Shown here in pieces: positions 25,583 through 34,029 of a stretch of DNA of 64,000 nt (position 1 is its first letter; each line of letters opens with the position of its first letter). The position numbers and the translations under genes were made by a program. Origin of the DNA: UBA12481 sp964355105 (GTDB lineage Bacteria > Bacteroidota > Bacteroidia > Bacteroidales > UBA12481); NCBI GenBank assembly GCA_964355105.1, contig CAYHCO010000015.1:24001-88000 (forward strand), written 5' to 3'. Under the pieces are notes generated by a model. The model saw only the letters and a list, made by a program, of their open reading frames with translations, was not told where the DNA came from and ran no database searches.

Positions 25583-27334
25583 TCAGTTTCGGGGTAAAGT
25601 GAAATAGAAGGTGCTGCCTTTTCCCAACTCGCTGACTGCCCATATCTTGCCTCCGTGCTTTTCCACAAATTCCTTGCATAATATCAGCCCCAGACCGGTG
25701 CCTTTCTCATTTTGGGTGCCGAGGGTGGAGAAGCCTTCTTCAATTCTGAACAATTTGCCGAGATCATCCTTGCTGATCCCGATGCCGTTATCGGTGATCG
25801 AAACGACCAGCTCTTTGCTTTTTTGTTCTATCCTGATAATAATTGTGCTGTCGGGCATACTGAACTTGATGGCATTAGAGATCAGGTTCCTCAGTATGGT
25901 TGCGGTCATGGCGCGGTCTGCGAGAGCCACTGCAGTATGCGGTATATCTTTGGAGATGGAAATGGATTTTTGTAAGGCGACATCACTGAAAATCTCAACC
26001 GTCTCATTAATCAGGCCTGCCATTTCCAGGTATTCTGGTGCAAACTCCATCCTGCCGGTTTGCGACCGCGACCACTCAAGAAGGTTCATAAGCAGGCTCA
26101 TGGCTCGTTGAGCCGCATTCTGGATTATCGTGCCGTATTCTGCGATTCCCTCATTATCTTTTTCTCCGATACGCTCCTGAAGCAGGCTGCTGAACCCGAT
26201 AATACTGTTAAATGGACTTTTCAGGTCGTGGGCTATAATAGAGAAGAACTTGTCTTTTGATGCATTGAGAGCACGCAGTTTTTGTTCACTTTCCACCAGA
26301 GCCTGCTGAGTAGCGTTTTTTTGGGTAATATCGTTGATGCTCGCAATGAGACATTCTTCATTATTTATGTTGATAACCTCTGCCGAAAAAAGCGAAATGT
26401 GGGGCTCGCCGGATTTCTTCTGTAAAAAGGCTTCCAAATCCATTATTTTCCCATTTTTCCGGATCATGTCCACCATGGCGTCTCGGTCGGATGGATTCCG
26501 CCAGATATTTAATTCCATCGTTGATTTTCCGTTCAGCTCTTCTAAGGTGTATCCGAAGGCATCAATAAATCCTTTGTTAACCTCAATGATCAGGTCATCT
26601 GACAGTCTGGAGATCAGTATGGCATAGGGGGCCGAATAAAATGCCTTGGAGAACTTCTCCTCTTGCCGGGTAATCTTTTCCTGCAGAAAATTGTTAAACA
26701 TCAGGGCCAGACTGAAAACCAGGAGAATTATGAGGATCTGATAGGCAACAAGAATGAATGCCTGAAAATCACCTGAATGCAGGTAGTCGTTTGGTACAGG
26801 GTCTGCTGCAAAGTAATGAATGACCCGGGCAAAGTTTGCCAAGACGTATAAACTGAAGATTATTCCAACAAATCGGGTTAGCTTTTTCAAATGATCAGGC
26901 ACCTTGATCAGCATGAGCCATGCGCATTGACTGAAAATCACTATGGCTGCTAAGGCCAGTGCCAGGTTTCTTATGTTAAGGTCGGGCTGAATGAATACGA
27001 AATAATACTGGATGATAATGTAAACCAATATCAGCGCAGCGTTAAAGATCCATTTAACAGGATAACCCAAAACTCGCAAAAGGCCAATATAACCAAGTGT
27101 TATACCGGTGAGCGACAATGCGTTGGAAGCAATGAATGATAACCAGTCAGGAATTTGGCCGCGAAAGGTAATGAGGGCCATCGCACTGGTTTGGAAAAGA
27201 AAGTTGATCACCCAAAAAAATATGCCGTTAAAACGTGCCCGGTTCTGTAGCCATAATAATACCAATACCAGTGTGATTATTAGATCCACTATAATAAAAC
27301 ACACCATGATGGTCCGAATATCCAATAAGTTCAT
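25583..27334 (-). CDS. Membrane PAS-domain sensor histidine kinase
   Basis: The 583-aa kinase has about seven hydrophobic segments in residues 1-220, similar to 7TM sensory regions. A PAS domain (about 228-345) contains NKGFIDAFGYTLEELNGKS. The HisKA box IIAHDLKSPFNS puts the phospho-His at 369, and the HATPase domain has the N-box LRNLISNAIKFS and G-boxes DNGIGI and GTGLGL. No response regulator is adjacent, so it is an orphan kinase or works with one elsewhere. Monocistronic in appearance; the next gene upstream is separated by 373 bp containing decayed sequence. Confidence 0.92.
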   Translation of the reverse strand: MNLLDIRTIMVCFIIVDLIITLVLVLLWLQNRARFNGIFFWVINFLFQTSAMALITFRGQIPDWLSFIASNALSLTGITLGYIGLLRVLGYPVKWIFNAALILVYIIIQYYFVFIQPDLNIRNLALALAAIVIFSQCAWLMLIKVPDHLKKLTRFVGIIFSLYVLANFARVIHYFAADPVPNDYLHSGDFQAFILVAYQILIILLVFSLALMFNNFLQEKITRQEEKFSKAFYSAPYAILISRLSDDLIIEVNKGFIDAFGYTLEELNGKSTMELNIWRNPSDRDAMVDMIRKNGKIMDLEAFLQKKSGEPHISLFSAEVININNEECLIASINDITQKNATQQALVESEQKLRALNASKDKFFSIIAHDLKSPFNSIIGFSSLLQERIGEKDNEGIAEYGTIIQNAAQRAMSLLMNLLEWSRSQTGRMEFAPEYLEMAGLINETVEIFSDVALQKSISISKDIPHTAVALADRAMTATILRNLISNAIKFSMPDSTIIIRIEQKSKELVVSITDNGIGISKDDLGKLFRIEEGFSTLGTQNEKGTGLGLILCKEFVEKHGGKIWAVSELGKGSTFYFTLPRN

Positions 27335-27707
27335 ACCGGCCCTCCAATAAAAATGATGAATCCTATATCCTGCTTCCCAAAATTACTATTTCTTTAATAA
27401 CTTTTATAATGTTCACCTCATTATAAACAGGGTAACTATCTCATGCGGTTTCAGGGTAACCATTACAGTCCGACCGGTCAGTGGGGGCGAACTCGCATGT
27501 GAATGCGTACACTGCGCAATCATTGGTCCGGGAAAATCCCAGTTTGGTAAAATCCAGAAATGAGTTGCTTACCTTTTTCCAGATATTGGTGCCAGCCTTT
27601 TCTCCTTCTGCAGGAGTTACGGCAGCCTCATCAATCCTGTAATAGACAGAATAGCAAGACAAAACGTATTTTTTTCATTTTACTATTGAATTAATTCAAA
27701 GTACTTC
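27335..27707 (-). pseudogene. 373-bp gap with a possible glycosidase gene remnant
   Basis: No intact gene is seen here. On the minus strand a 73-codon frame (27662-27441, TTG start) has moderately protein-like sequence, and a shifted frame over 27510-27420 reads MVTLKPHEIVTL before a stop, which looks like the C-terminal beta strand of alpha-mannosidase or other glycosidase chains. Frame disruption plus short length suggest a decayed gene end rather than a working gene. The remaining sequence is AT-rich and may carry the promoter of the kinase at 27334. Confidence 0.25.
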
Positions 27708-28874
27708 TTATAGCGGAAGCATAAAACTGAACGATAACCCCTCACCCGGTTTACTTGCGACATTTATGGATCCATGATGGGCATCAATGATCCTTTTAAC
27801 AATTGCCAGCCCAAGTCCGTAGCTCTTTTCACCACCGGTGGCTTTGGCGGATCCCGAATTGAAAGGTTCAAATATTGTTTTGACTTCCTCAGCCGGCATT
27901 CCCTGCCCTTCATCTTTTACTTCAGTAATGACGTGGGAACCGGATTGACTTATTTTCACCGTGATTTTTGTGTCCGGCTGACTGAACTTGATTGCATTCC
28001 CGATCAGGTTATTGAGGACCTGCTCAATCTTGTTCTGATCAAAAGTCAGCATTATGGATTCCAGATCTGATGAGAAAATTACCTCCTGATTTTTCTTTTT
28101 GGCAAAGATCCGGTTGATATAAATCACTGAGCGGCAGAATTCGATATAATTGTATAATCCCGATTTCAAATTGATAATTCCAGCTTCGATTTTTGAAACA
28201 TCCAGCATTTCGGAAATCAGGTTAATGGAAAAGGAGCAGCTCCTTTCTATGATAGCCAACTGGCTTAAATTATCTTCCTGCGTGTTTTCCTGATATTGGT
28301 CAAGAAGAAGCTGCGCAAATGACTGTGCCAGCCCTATTGGATTCCTGAGGTCGTGAGCAACCATTCCAATATACCTGTTTTTCACCTGATTGAGCTCATC
28401 CAGCTCAGACACCAACCTTTCCATCGCTCTCTTTTCTTTGATCAGCTGCCGCTGCAGGTTGTTTACCTGCTGGTTGAGGATACTCAGCTGCCCGTTCTGC
28501 TCAAAAAGTTCAATCGCATCGGCTTCTCCAAATACAAGGATTTCGGGATTAAGGTTAAACACCTCAGCATCAAATGTAAAACTCTTTTCAAGCATATCAC
28601 CCAATGTGAGTTTACCCTTAAATATGCCGCCGATATGGTCTGCCTGACTTAACTTTTTCCAGGTCGGATTTACCAGCACAAGTGAAGGAGTTTCTGACAT
28701 GGCCGAAGCCATTATAAAATACTTCAGGCCCTCATTGGCGTATAATAACCTGCCCTCACGGTCGAAAAGGCCGACGATAACAGATTTACTGTTACGAAGG
28801 AACTTGTTCGCTGGCCCGCTTTTACCCAGGACCTGAGATAATATTTCTTCCTCTGACCTCATTGGGGTGATCAA
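27708..28874 (-). CDS. Soluble PAS-type sensor histidine kinase
   Basis: A 388-aa cytoplasmic kinase with no membrane segment. Residues 25-130 form a PAS-like sensor (SVIVGLFDREGRLLYANEGL), followed by a coiled-coil linker (about 130-165). The HisKA motif MVAHDLRNPIG has His174, and the HATPase domain has LNNLIGNAIKFS, DEGQGMP and a GLGLAI box. Its ATG overlaps the stop of the 153-aa gene upstream by 4 bp, and that gene follows a cobalamin-binding protein, so the three are one operon. It probably receives its signal from those two proteins by direct contact. No response regulator is encoded next to it. Confidence 0.92.
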   Translation of the reverse strand: MITPMRSEEEILSQVLGKSGPANKFLRNSKSVIVGLFDREGRLLYANEGLKYFIMASAMSETPSLVLVNPTWKKLSQADHIGGIFKGKLTLGDMLEKSFTFDAEVFNLNPEILVFGEADAIELFEQNGQLSILNQQVNNLQRQLIKEKRAMERLVSELDELNQVKNRYIGMVAHDLRNPIGLAQSFAQLLLDQYQENTQEDNLSQLAIIERSCSFSINLISEMLDVSKIEAGIINLKSGLYNYIEFCRSVIYINRIFAKKKNQEVIFSSDLESIMLTFDQNKIEQVLNNLIGNAIKFSQPDTKITVKISQSGSHVITEVKDEGQGMPAEEVKTIFEPFNSGSAKATGGEKSYGLGLAIVKRIIDAHHGSINVASKPGEGLSFSFMLPL

Positions 28875-29332
28875 TGCAGCGAAAAGTTTCCCTCGAGTTT
28901 TTCATCGGAGAGTGCCACGAATACCGGAATATGCGTCTGCATCCAGTTGTAAAACGGATATATCTCGCCGAAGCAATTTTCCGATAAGTTCTGCCTGTAG
29001 AGGGTTATCCAGGTATTCAACTGGGCAGCCCAGTAGGTAGTGGTGAAATTACGCGAACGGTAGGCTCTGAACACCCATAATACAGTATCCGTCAGGACTT
29101 CTCCATTGAAGTTGGTAAAAATGGATTCCATGAACCGGGCATGGTTGGCATGGTTGTCTTTCATCATTTCGATGTTTGATTCTCCGACTAACTCCTTTAT
29201 GTCAGGCCTTGCAAGCATTAAGGCATTCATCTGCGCAATCAGCGATTCAAGCTTGGCGGTAAACTCCGCCAGCGAAGATCCTGAAAGCCCTTTCAGGCCC
29301 GATGTGGTTTGAATCAGTTGTGAATGGTCCAT
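28871..29332 (-). CDS. Small helical protein between B12 sensor and kinase, unknown function
   Basis: A 153-aa, mostly alpha-helical, soluble protein of no family I can name. It has many aromatic residues in its second half (WVFRAYRSRNFTTTYWAAQL, about 85-104) and four His in 64-72 and 133, so ligand or haem/bilin binding is possible but unproved. It lies 15 bp after the cobalamin-binding gene and overlaps the kinase gene by 4 bp, so it is likely translated with the kinase and may relay or modulate the signal between them. Confidence 0.75.
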   Translation of the reverse strand: MDHSQLIQTTSGLKGLSGSSLAEFTAKLESLIAQMNALMLARPDIKELVGESNIEMMKDNHANHARFMESIFTNFNGEVLTDTVLWVFRAYRSRNFTTTYWAAQLNTWITLYRQNLSENCFGEIYPFYNWMQTHIPVFVALSDEKLEGNFSLH

Positions 29333-29347
29333 AGCTGTATTTTTCAG

Positions 29348-30019
29348 TTAACTGTTGTTCATATTAATAAATGCCTGCTCAAGAGATTTAAGGCCGTTGA
29401 AGTACCTGATATCCGGATGGTATCTGGTCAGATCGAGACTTGAACCATCGGCACCCTTGTGATGCTGTAAGGCCTGTCCACCAATGAAAACCGGTAAATG
29501 AGGGTACTCTTCCTTAATTTTATTTAACAGTGACAGCAAACTCGACATGTTGAAATAAACGCTGATCGACAGGGCAATCAAGTCCGGTTTTATTTGCCCG
29601 ATAAATTTCATAAGCGATTCATTTGGAACGCCGGACCCCAAAAAGAAAGTTTCCCATCCCTGCGACTCAAAAACATCGCCAACCATTTTTATGCCTACCT
29701 GATGTAATTCATGCTCAACGCATCCCAGGACAACTTTCTTCTTTATCGTTTTTTGAGGTATCAGGGAAGCATAAAGATCATTCATGATCCCTTCAACCAA
29801 GGCTGTAGCCAAATGTTCGGAAGCCACGGAAATCTGGTTGTTTTCCCATAAGCGCCCTACTTCATACAATGACTCCTTATACAGACTTTCATAAATCTCA
29901 AAAATCGGAGTCCCTGTATCCAACAGTTTGCGGGTTTTTGTCTGGCATTCTTTTTTATGGCCCGCCAAAATATTTCGGGTGAAGTCTGAAACGTCGCCAG
30001 GCAAAATGATGTGGTCCAT
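29348..30019 (-). CDS. Stand-alone cobalamin-binding sensor protein with CarH-like motifs
   Basis: Start chosen at ATG 30019 (223 aa); a TTG at 30028 would add three residues. The N-terminal four-helix B12-binding_2 domain (about 1-90) has W58-x9-E68-H69, the Wx9EH motif known from the light-sensing AdoCbl domain of CarH/LitR. The Rossmann B12-binding domain follows with E104-x-H106-x2-G109, the ExHxxG variant also used by CarH, where His is the lower cobalt ligand. The residue after the Trp is Glu, not the His that gives bis-His ligation in Thermus CarH. There is no MerR DNA-binding domain. It heads an operon with a helical protein and a kinase, so output is probably through phosphorylation. 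Methyltransferase corrinoid proteins are an alternative, but no methyltransferase is nearby. Confidence 0.88.
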   Translation of the reverse strand: MDHIILPGDVSDFTRNILAGHKKECQTKTRKLLDTGTPIFEIYESLYKESLYEVGRLWENNQISVASEHLATALVEGIMNDLYASLIPQKTIKKKVVLGCVEHELHQVGIKMVGDVFESQGWETFFLGSGVPNESLMKFIGQIKPDLIALSISVYFNMSSLLSLLNKIKEEYPHLPVFIGGQALQHHKGADGSSLDLTRYHPDIRYFNGLKSLEQAFINMNNS

Positions 30020-30057
30020 CTTTAGCAATAAATAATGAGTAAAGATCCTCTATCTGC

Positions 30058-30065
30058 TAAAGTTA
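30058..30065 (-). promoter_or_regulatory. Candidate -7 element of the B12-sensor operon (TAACTTTA)
   Basis: Seven of eight positions match TAnnTTTG on the minus strand, 39 bp before ATG 30019. Weak evidence by itself; no clear -33 element. Confidence 0.3.
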
Positions 30066-30097
30066 ACATAAATAAAAGAATTCGCGAACAGCTTTTG

Positions 30098-33000
30098 TTA
30101 CTCGTCCCGGAGGCTCTGGATAATCTCCGGTCTCCGGATGGCCTGCCATCCCAGAAGCAGTATCCAGATAAATCCATGAATAAGGAGGATGAGAAGAATG
30201 GAAAGCAGGAACGCGGGCGATACCTGGCTTGCCGGACGGGACAGAATGGGGATGATGGTGATTATTGAAGAAAGGCCACCTGCAAGTGTCCCATAAATGA
30301 GCAGGGTAGCGTATTCGCTTACGATGAGTTTTAGGATTCGTACTTTGCTGAAACCGGTTGCTCTCAAAAGGGCTATTTCGGCACGACGTTCTTGCAGGTT
30401 TCTTAACAGAATGATCGCCAGGCCTATAGTTCCCAGGAGCATGGCCAGGGCACCCATCACCAGGAATATGGACAGATAGGTGTTTTCCACAGAATTGAAT
30501 TCAGATAGCTTTTCATCGGTCAGTTTCAGATCGACCCCGTAATCCCTGAAAATACTTTTGATCTCATTCTGCAGCGGTTCAGCGTTGTTACTCTCAGCCG
30601 CGATAAGGAAAATGTTAGTGCCGCTGACCGAAGGCCAGTGTTTGAGAAACTGGGATTCGGATATCAGAAGATTCCCCTGAAAAATAGAATTTGACAAACC
30701 GCCTGCCAGAACGATTTTTACCGTGTCGCCCGATTCAGCTTTGTATCGGAGCGTATCCCCGATCTTCAGTCCAAGACCCCACTGAATGACCGTCTGATCG
30801 GCAACGGCAGGGATTGCACCCCCGGGTAATTCGTGGTCCAGAATCTCCCAGGGTATGGTGCTGTATTTCTCATCCCCGACCGAAGCAAACCGGAACCGTC
30901 CATCCAGAGATCCTTTGGAAACGCCAAGCAACGGCGGGTTGTTCACACGGTTCAGGTTCAGACAGCTGGCATCATCACCAGCCAGAAGTTTCATCTGAAC
31001 AAATCCCGATGGGACCTCAAGTCCGTATTTCGCACGCACATCTTCGCGGTTGAGGTTGTCAGGCACCGGAACGGTCGATTCCATAAAATAGAGGAATCCT
31101 CCGGTTCCTTCCCGGTCCGGTCCTATCCGGTTAGCTCCCACCGCTATTACCAGGAATATCCCGATCGCAAATAATAGAACCACCGACCAGCTTCGCCTGC
31201 CATTTCTTGCCAAATTACTCCGGCCGAATGAGGCGAGGTTGAAATGAGCAGCATCCTGTGTATACCGGTTCTGGAAAATCCGCCTGGCAGCAAGCAGAAG
31301 GCTCACCAACATCAGGGTGCCGGCAGCGAAAAAGAACACAGGGCTCACCGTTTGAATCCGCATCCAGCCATACCCTGCCAGCGCCAGGGCTCCAAGTCCG
31401 CATATTATGGCAAAGACCGTAGTAAATTGAATCCGCGGGTTTGACCTGCTGCCCTCGCTGATTCGGGTCAATACCTTGGTTCTCCTACGGAAGAATCCTG
31501 CAAGGACTAACCAGGTAGCCACCAATGACACGGCAAGGCTGATTGCCGCGCCGGCCGCCAGAGTAACGGATTTAAAAACCGGACGAAGACTGTCGGTGAG
31601 TATGATATCGTTCCATACGCCGTTCAGGGCTTTGAATATCAGCATTGTATAAACCCAGGTGGTAAAAAGACCGATAATTGTTCCTGACAAAGCCACCAGG
31701 CTGTTTTCAACCATAAGCATCTGCATAATCCTTTTTCCAGGCCAACCCAACGCACGGAGCATCGTGGTTTGGCCTTGCCGGCTATCCAGTCCGAGCCGGA
31801 TCAGCAGAACTGTGAGGATGATGCCTCCGGCGATCAGAAAAAAGCTGAGTCCGAGGAACAGACCGCTGAAATCCACGCCACCTGTGGCTGCTGTCATCCC
31901 GTTATTCAGAGTCTCCCTGACAAGAATGCCAGTTTCAGACGGGTGCAACCCGTTTAACAGCGAGGTGGTTATGGTTGCCGGGTTGCCGGATGGTGCAAAC
32001 CTAACCTGGGTAAATTTTCCAAACCTGTTCTGCCAGAGAGCACCGGCAGTTTCCGGACTGATAAAGGCTTTCGGTGTCCCGCGGTACAGTTTCCAATACT
32101 GTTCATCCTGGTCACGGATCTTGTCGAGGTCGATGGGTATGCTCGTTTCCCAGTCTCTACAGTTGCCGGCATCGGACAAGCCGGGGATCTCCGGCATCAG
32201 GAGACGGTCAGAACGGGGATCATCCATCGGAATGATTCCGCTCACCCTGAATCTCGATTTTTCCACGGTGAGGTTTCGTAGCGGACCCACCATGAAATAC
32301 GACATGGTCACTGAATCACCGGTTTTTGCCCCAAGATCATCGGCAAGCCATTTGTTAATGATGATTTCGCCCGGTTTTACCTGATTTGCCGGTAGAGTCG
32401 AAACAAAGGAGTAGGGTGTTGAACGAGCTCCGCAACTGAACTCATTCACAAAATAACTGAAATAAAGATCCTTGTTTGACGGGATCGACCCGATAGCCGT
32501 CAGTGCCGGCGGATCGAAAAATATCCTTGGGGTCCGCAGGATCCACTCACCTGTCAGGGGATGTTTTTCGAGATGAAGACCTGCATCCCCGAGCGTCCGG
32601 TTATCCTGAAGCACCTTCTCAACCTGGGCGGCTGTAACATTCCCACGGCCGTTCATCAGCATCAGGTTGGACAATCCCTGCATCTGGGTGATTTTTTGGA
32701 GGTAACCCTTGCTGATAAAAATGTTGAAGGGTGCCGACTGGGTATTTTGCAGATGAAAGCGGCCAAACTGGTCTTTTCCCGCTACTGATTTAATGGTCAG
32801 CGTGACCGATACAATATTGTCTTCATTTGAAACAAACGGTGCGTCAATGGGCACAGGTCCGGGTTTGCTGATTCGCAGCAAAATCTCATCCCCTTCTTTG
32901 ATGTCCAGCCGGGAAGCCAGGTTGTCGCTGATAACGGCTTCGTTTTCGTTTACCGGAATGGTGAAAGTGCCCGGGCCCATAACTTCAGCGAATGAAGGTT

Positions 33001-33334
33001 CAACGCCGTACACTTCTGCTTTGGGAATCCTTGCTGATCCCCCCGGTACAGCCGCGCTGCCTTTCACCTGAAGGACTGATGCAGCCGGAATACCTAATTT
33101 CCCACTCATCCTGATAGCCAGCGAATCGGTGAAATAACGGTCGCCGGAGGTCACCGCCAAATCCGAACTGCCGAGTCGGATTTTGACCAGGGAACTCAAT
33201 CCCGATCGAACCGAATCGCCCGTTACCAGGGCTCCGGTAATAACTGCCATGCTGATAGCCATGCCAAGAGCCACCGCCAGATTGCGCCGGCGATAATGCC
33301 ACAGGCTCTTACCAATCAGCTTTAGATTGTTCAT
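30098..33334 (-). CDS. Large ABC transporter permease (two FtsX domains)
   Basis: This 1078-aa inner-membrane protein begins with a cytoplasmic-charged segment and helix (about 18-40, VALGMAISMAVITGALVTG) and a long extracytoplasmic region (about 45-490). A first FtsX helix set covers about 495-640, a middle segment 640-730, and the C-terminal FtsX set about 960-1075 with RAEIALLRATGFSKVRILKL, the typical coupling helix. Such proteins work with a LolD/MacB-type ATPase in export, lipoprotein release or mechanotransmission rather than import. The ATPase gene ends 5 bp upstream. At over 1000 aa it is at the long end of the family. Cargo unknown. Confidence 0.9.
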   Translation of the reverse strand: MNNLKLIGKSLWHYRRRNLAVALGMAISMAVITGALVTGDSVRSGLSSLVKIRLGSSDLAVTSGDRYFTDSLAIRMSGKLGIPAASVLQVKGSAAVPGGSARIPKAEVYGVEPSFAEVMGPGTFTIPVNENEAVISDNLASRLDIKEGDEILLRISKPGPVPIDAPFVSNEDNIVSVTLTIKSVAGKDQFGRFHLQNTQSAPFNIFISKGYLQKITQMQGLSNLMLMNGRGNVTAAQVEKVLQDNRTLGDAGLHLEKHPLTGEWILRTPRIFFDPPALTAIGSIPSNKDLYFSYFVNEFSCGARSTPYSFVSTLPANQVKPGEIIINKWLADDLGAKTGDSVTMSYFMVGPLRNLTVEKSRFRVSGIIPMDDPRSDRLLMPEIPGLSDAGNCRDWETSIPIDLDKIRDQDEQYWKLYRGTPKAFISPETAGALWQNRFGKFTQVRFAPSGNPATITTSLLNGLHPSETGILVRETLNNGMTAATGGVDFSGLFLGLSFFLIAGGIILTVLLIRLGLDSRQGQTTMLRALGWPGKRIMQMLMVENSLVALSGTIIGLFTTWVYTMLIFKALNGVWNDIILTDSLRPVFKSVTLAAGAAISLAVSLVATWLVLAGFFRRRTKVLTRISEGSRSNPRIQFTTVFAIICGLGALALAGYGWMRIQTVSPVFFFAAGTLMLVSLLLAARRIFQNRYTQDAAHFNLASFGRSNLARNGRRSWSVVLLFAIGIFLVIAVGANRIGPDREGTGGFLYFMESTVPVPDNLNREDVRAKYGLEVPSGFVQMKLLAGDDASCLNLNRVNNPPLLGVSKGSLDGRFRFASVGDEKYSTIPWEILDHELPGGAIPAVADQTVIQWGLGLKIGDTLRYKAESGDTVKIVLAGGLSNSIFQGNLLISESQFLKHWPSVSGTNIFLIAAESNNAEPLQNEIKSIFRDYGVDLKLTDEKLSEFNSVENTYLSIFLVMGALAMLLGTIGLAIILLRNLQERRAEIALLRATGFSKVRILKLIVSEYATLLIYGTLAGGLSSIITIIPILSRPASQVSPAFLLSILLILLIHGFIWILLLGWQAIRRPEIIQSLRDE

Positions 33335-33339
33335 TTTTT

Positions 33340-34029
33340 TTAGGCCGTCAGTTCGCGCATGTCGATCACCCGATTCATCATTGCAGCTAGTTCCGCCGAA
33401 TGAGTTACCATGATGATGGTTTTCCCGTCTGTTTTATTGATTTCTCGCAGCAAATCAATCAGATTCAATGCATTGGCATGATCAAGGGCACCGGTCGGCT
33501 CATCAGCCAGCAACAGGTCGGGGTTGTTTATGAGCGCACGGGCCACGGCGGTTCGCTGACACTCACCTCCGGAAAGCTGCCCCGGATTCTGATTGCGGAC
33601 GTCCCATAATCCCATCCGACTGATCAGTTCTTCGGCCCTCTGAAGGTAAAATTCTCTTTTCCCCTTTTCCGGACGGGCCAGTGTAGGTATTAAAACATTC
33701 TCCAGCAGTGTGCATTGTGGGAGTAAATGGTGCAGCTGGAAGACCATGCCGATCGAACGGTTACGGTAATTATCCAGCTCATCGGAAGCCATTTCTGAGA
33801 GGTTACGTCCCTTAAATTCTGCCAGTCCGCCGTCGGGTCTGTCGAGACCCGCGATAATGTTCAGCAGGGTGGTTTTACCTGATCCCGATGGACCGGTTAT
33901 GGCAATGCTTTCACCTTGGAATACGTTGAGCGATAAATCCTGAAGTACAGTGCGCCGGTTATGGGTTCCCGGAACGCCGTATTCTTTTCTTATGCCTTCG
34001 AGCCGCAATATTTGTTCAGACTCTTTCAT
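33340..34029 (-). CDS. ABC transporter ATP-binding protein (LolD/MacB type)
   Basis: A 229-aa ATPase of the MacB/LolD/FtsE subfamily: Walker A GPSGSGKTT at 46-54, Q-loop MVFQLHHLLPQ, signature LSGGECQRTAVARAL and Walker B DLLLADEPTGALDH. It drives the FtsX-type permease encoded 5 bp downstream. Its ATG overlaps the stop of the glycosyltransferase gene by 4 bp, so the three genes form one operon and the transport step may serve a glycosylated product. The link is inference. Confidence 0.94.
   Translation of the reverse strand: MKESEQILRLEGIRKEYGVPGTHNRRTVLQDLSLNVFQGESIAITGPSGSGKTTLLNIIAGLDRPDGGLAEFKGRNLSEMASDELDNYRNRSIGMVFQLHHLLPQCTLLENVLIPTLARPEKGKREFYLQRAEELISRMGLWDVRNQNPGQLSGGECQRTAVARALINNPDLLLADEPTGALDHANALNLIDLLREINKTDGKTIIMVTHSAELAAMMNRVIDMRELTA

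Noticed and set aside
29348..30019. Corrinoid protein of a methyltransferase system
   Set aside because: No methyltransferase or reactivation protein is nearby, and the Wx9EH motif and kinase operon favour a sensor; this alternative is kept only as a caution.
30035..30268. A 77-codon plus-strand frame as a gene
   Set aside because: It overlaps the 3' end of the intact FtsX-type permease on the other strand and has no family resemblance.
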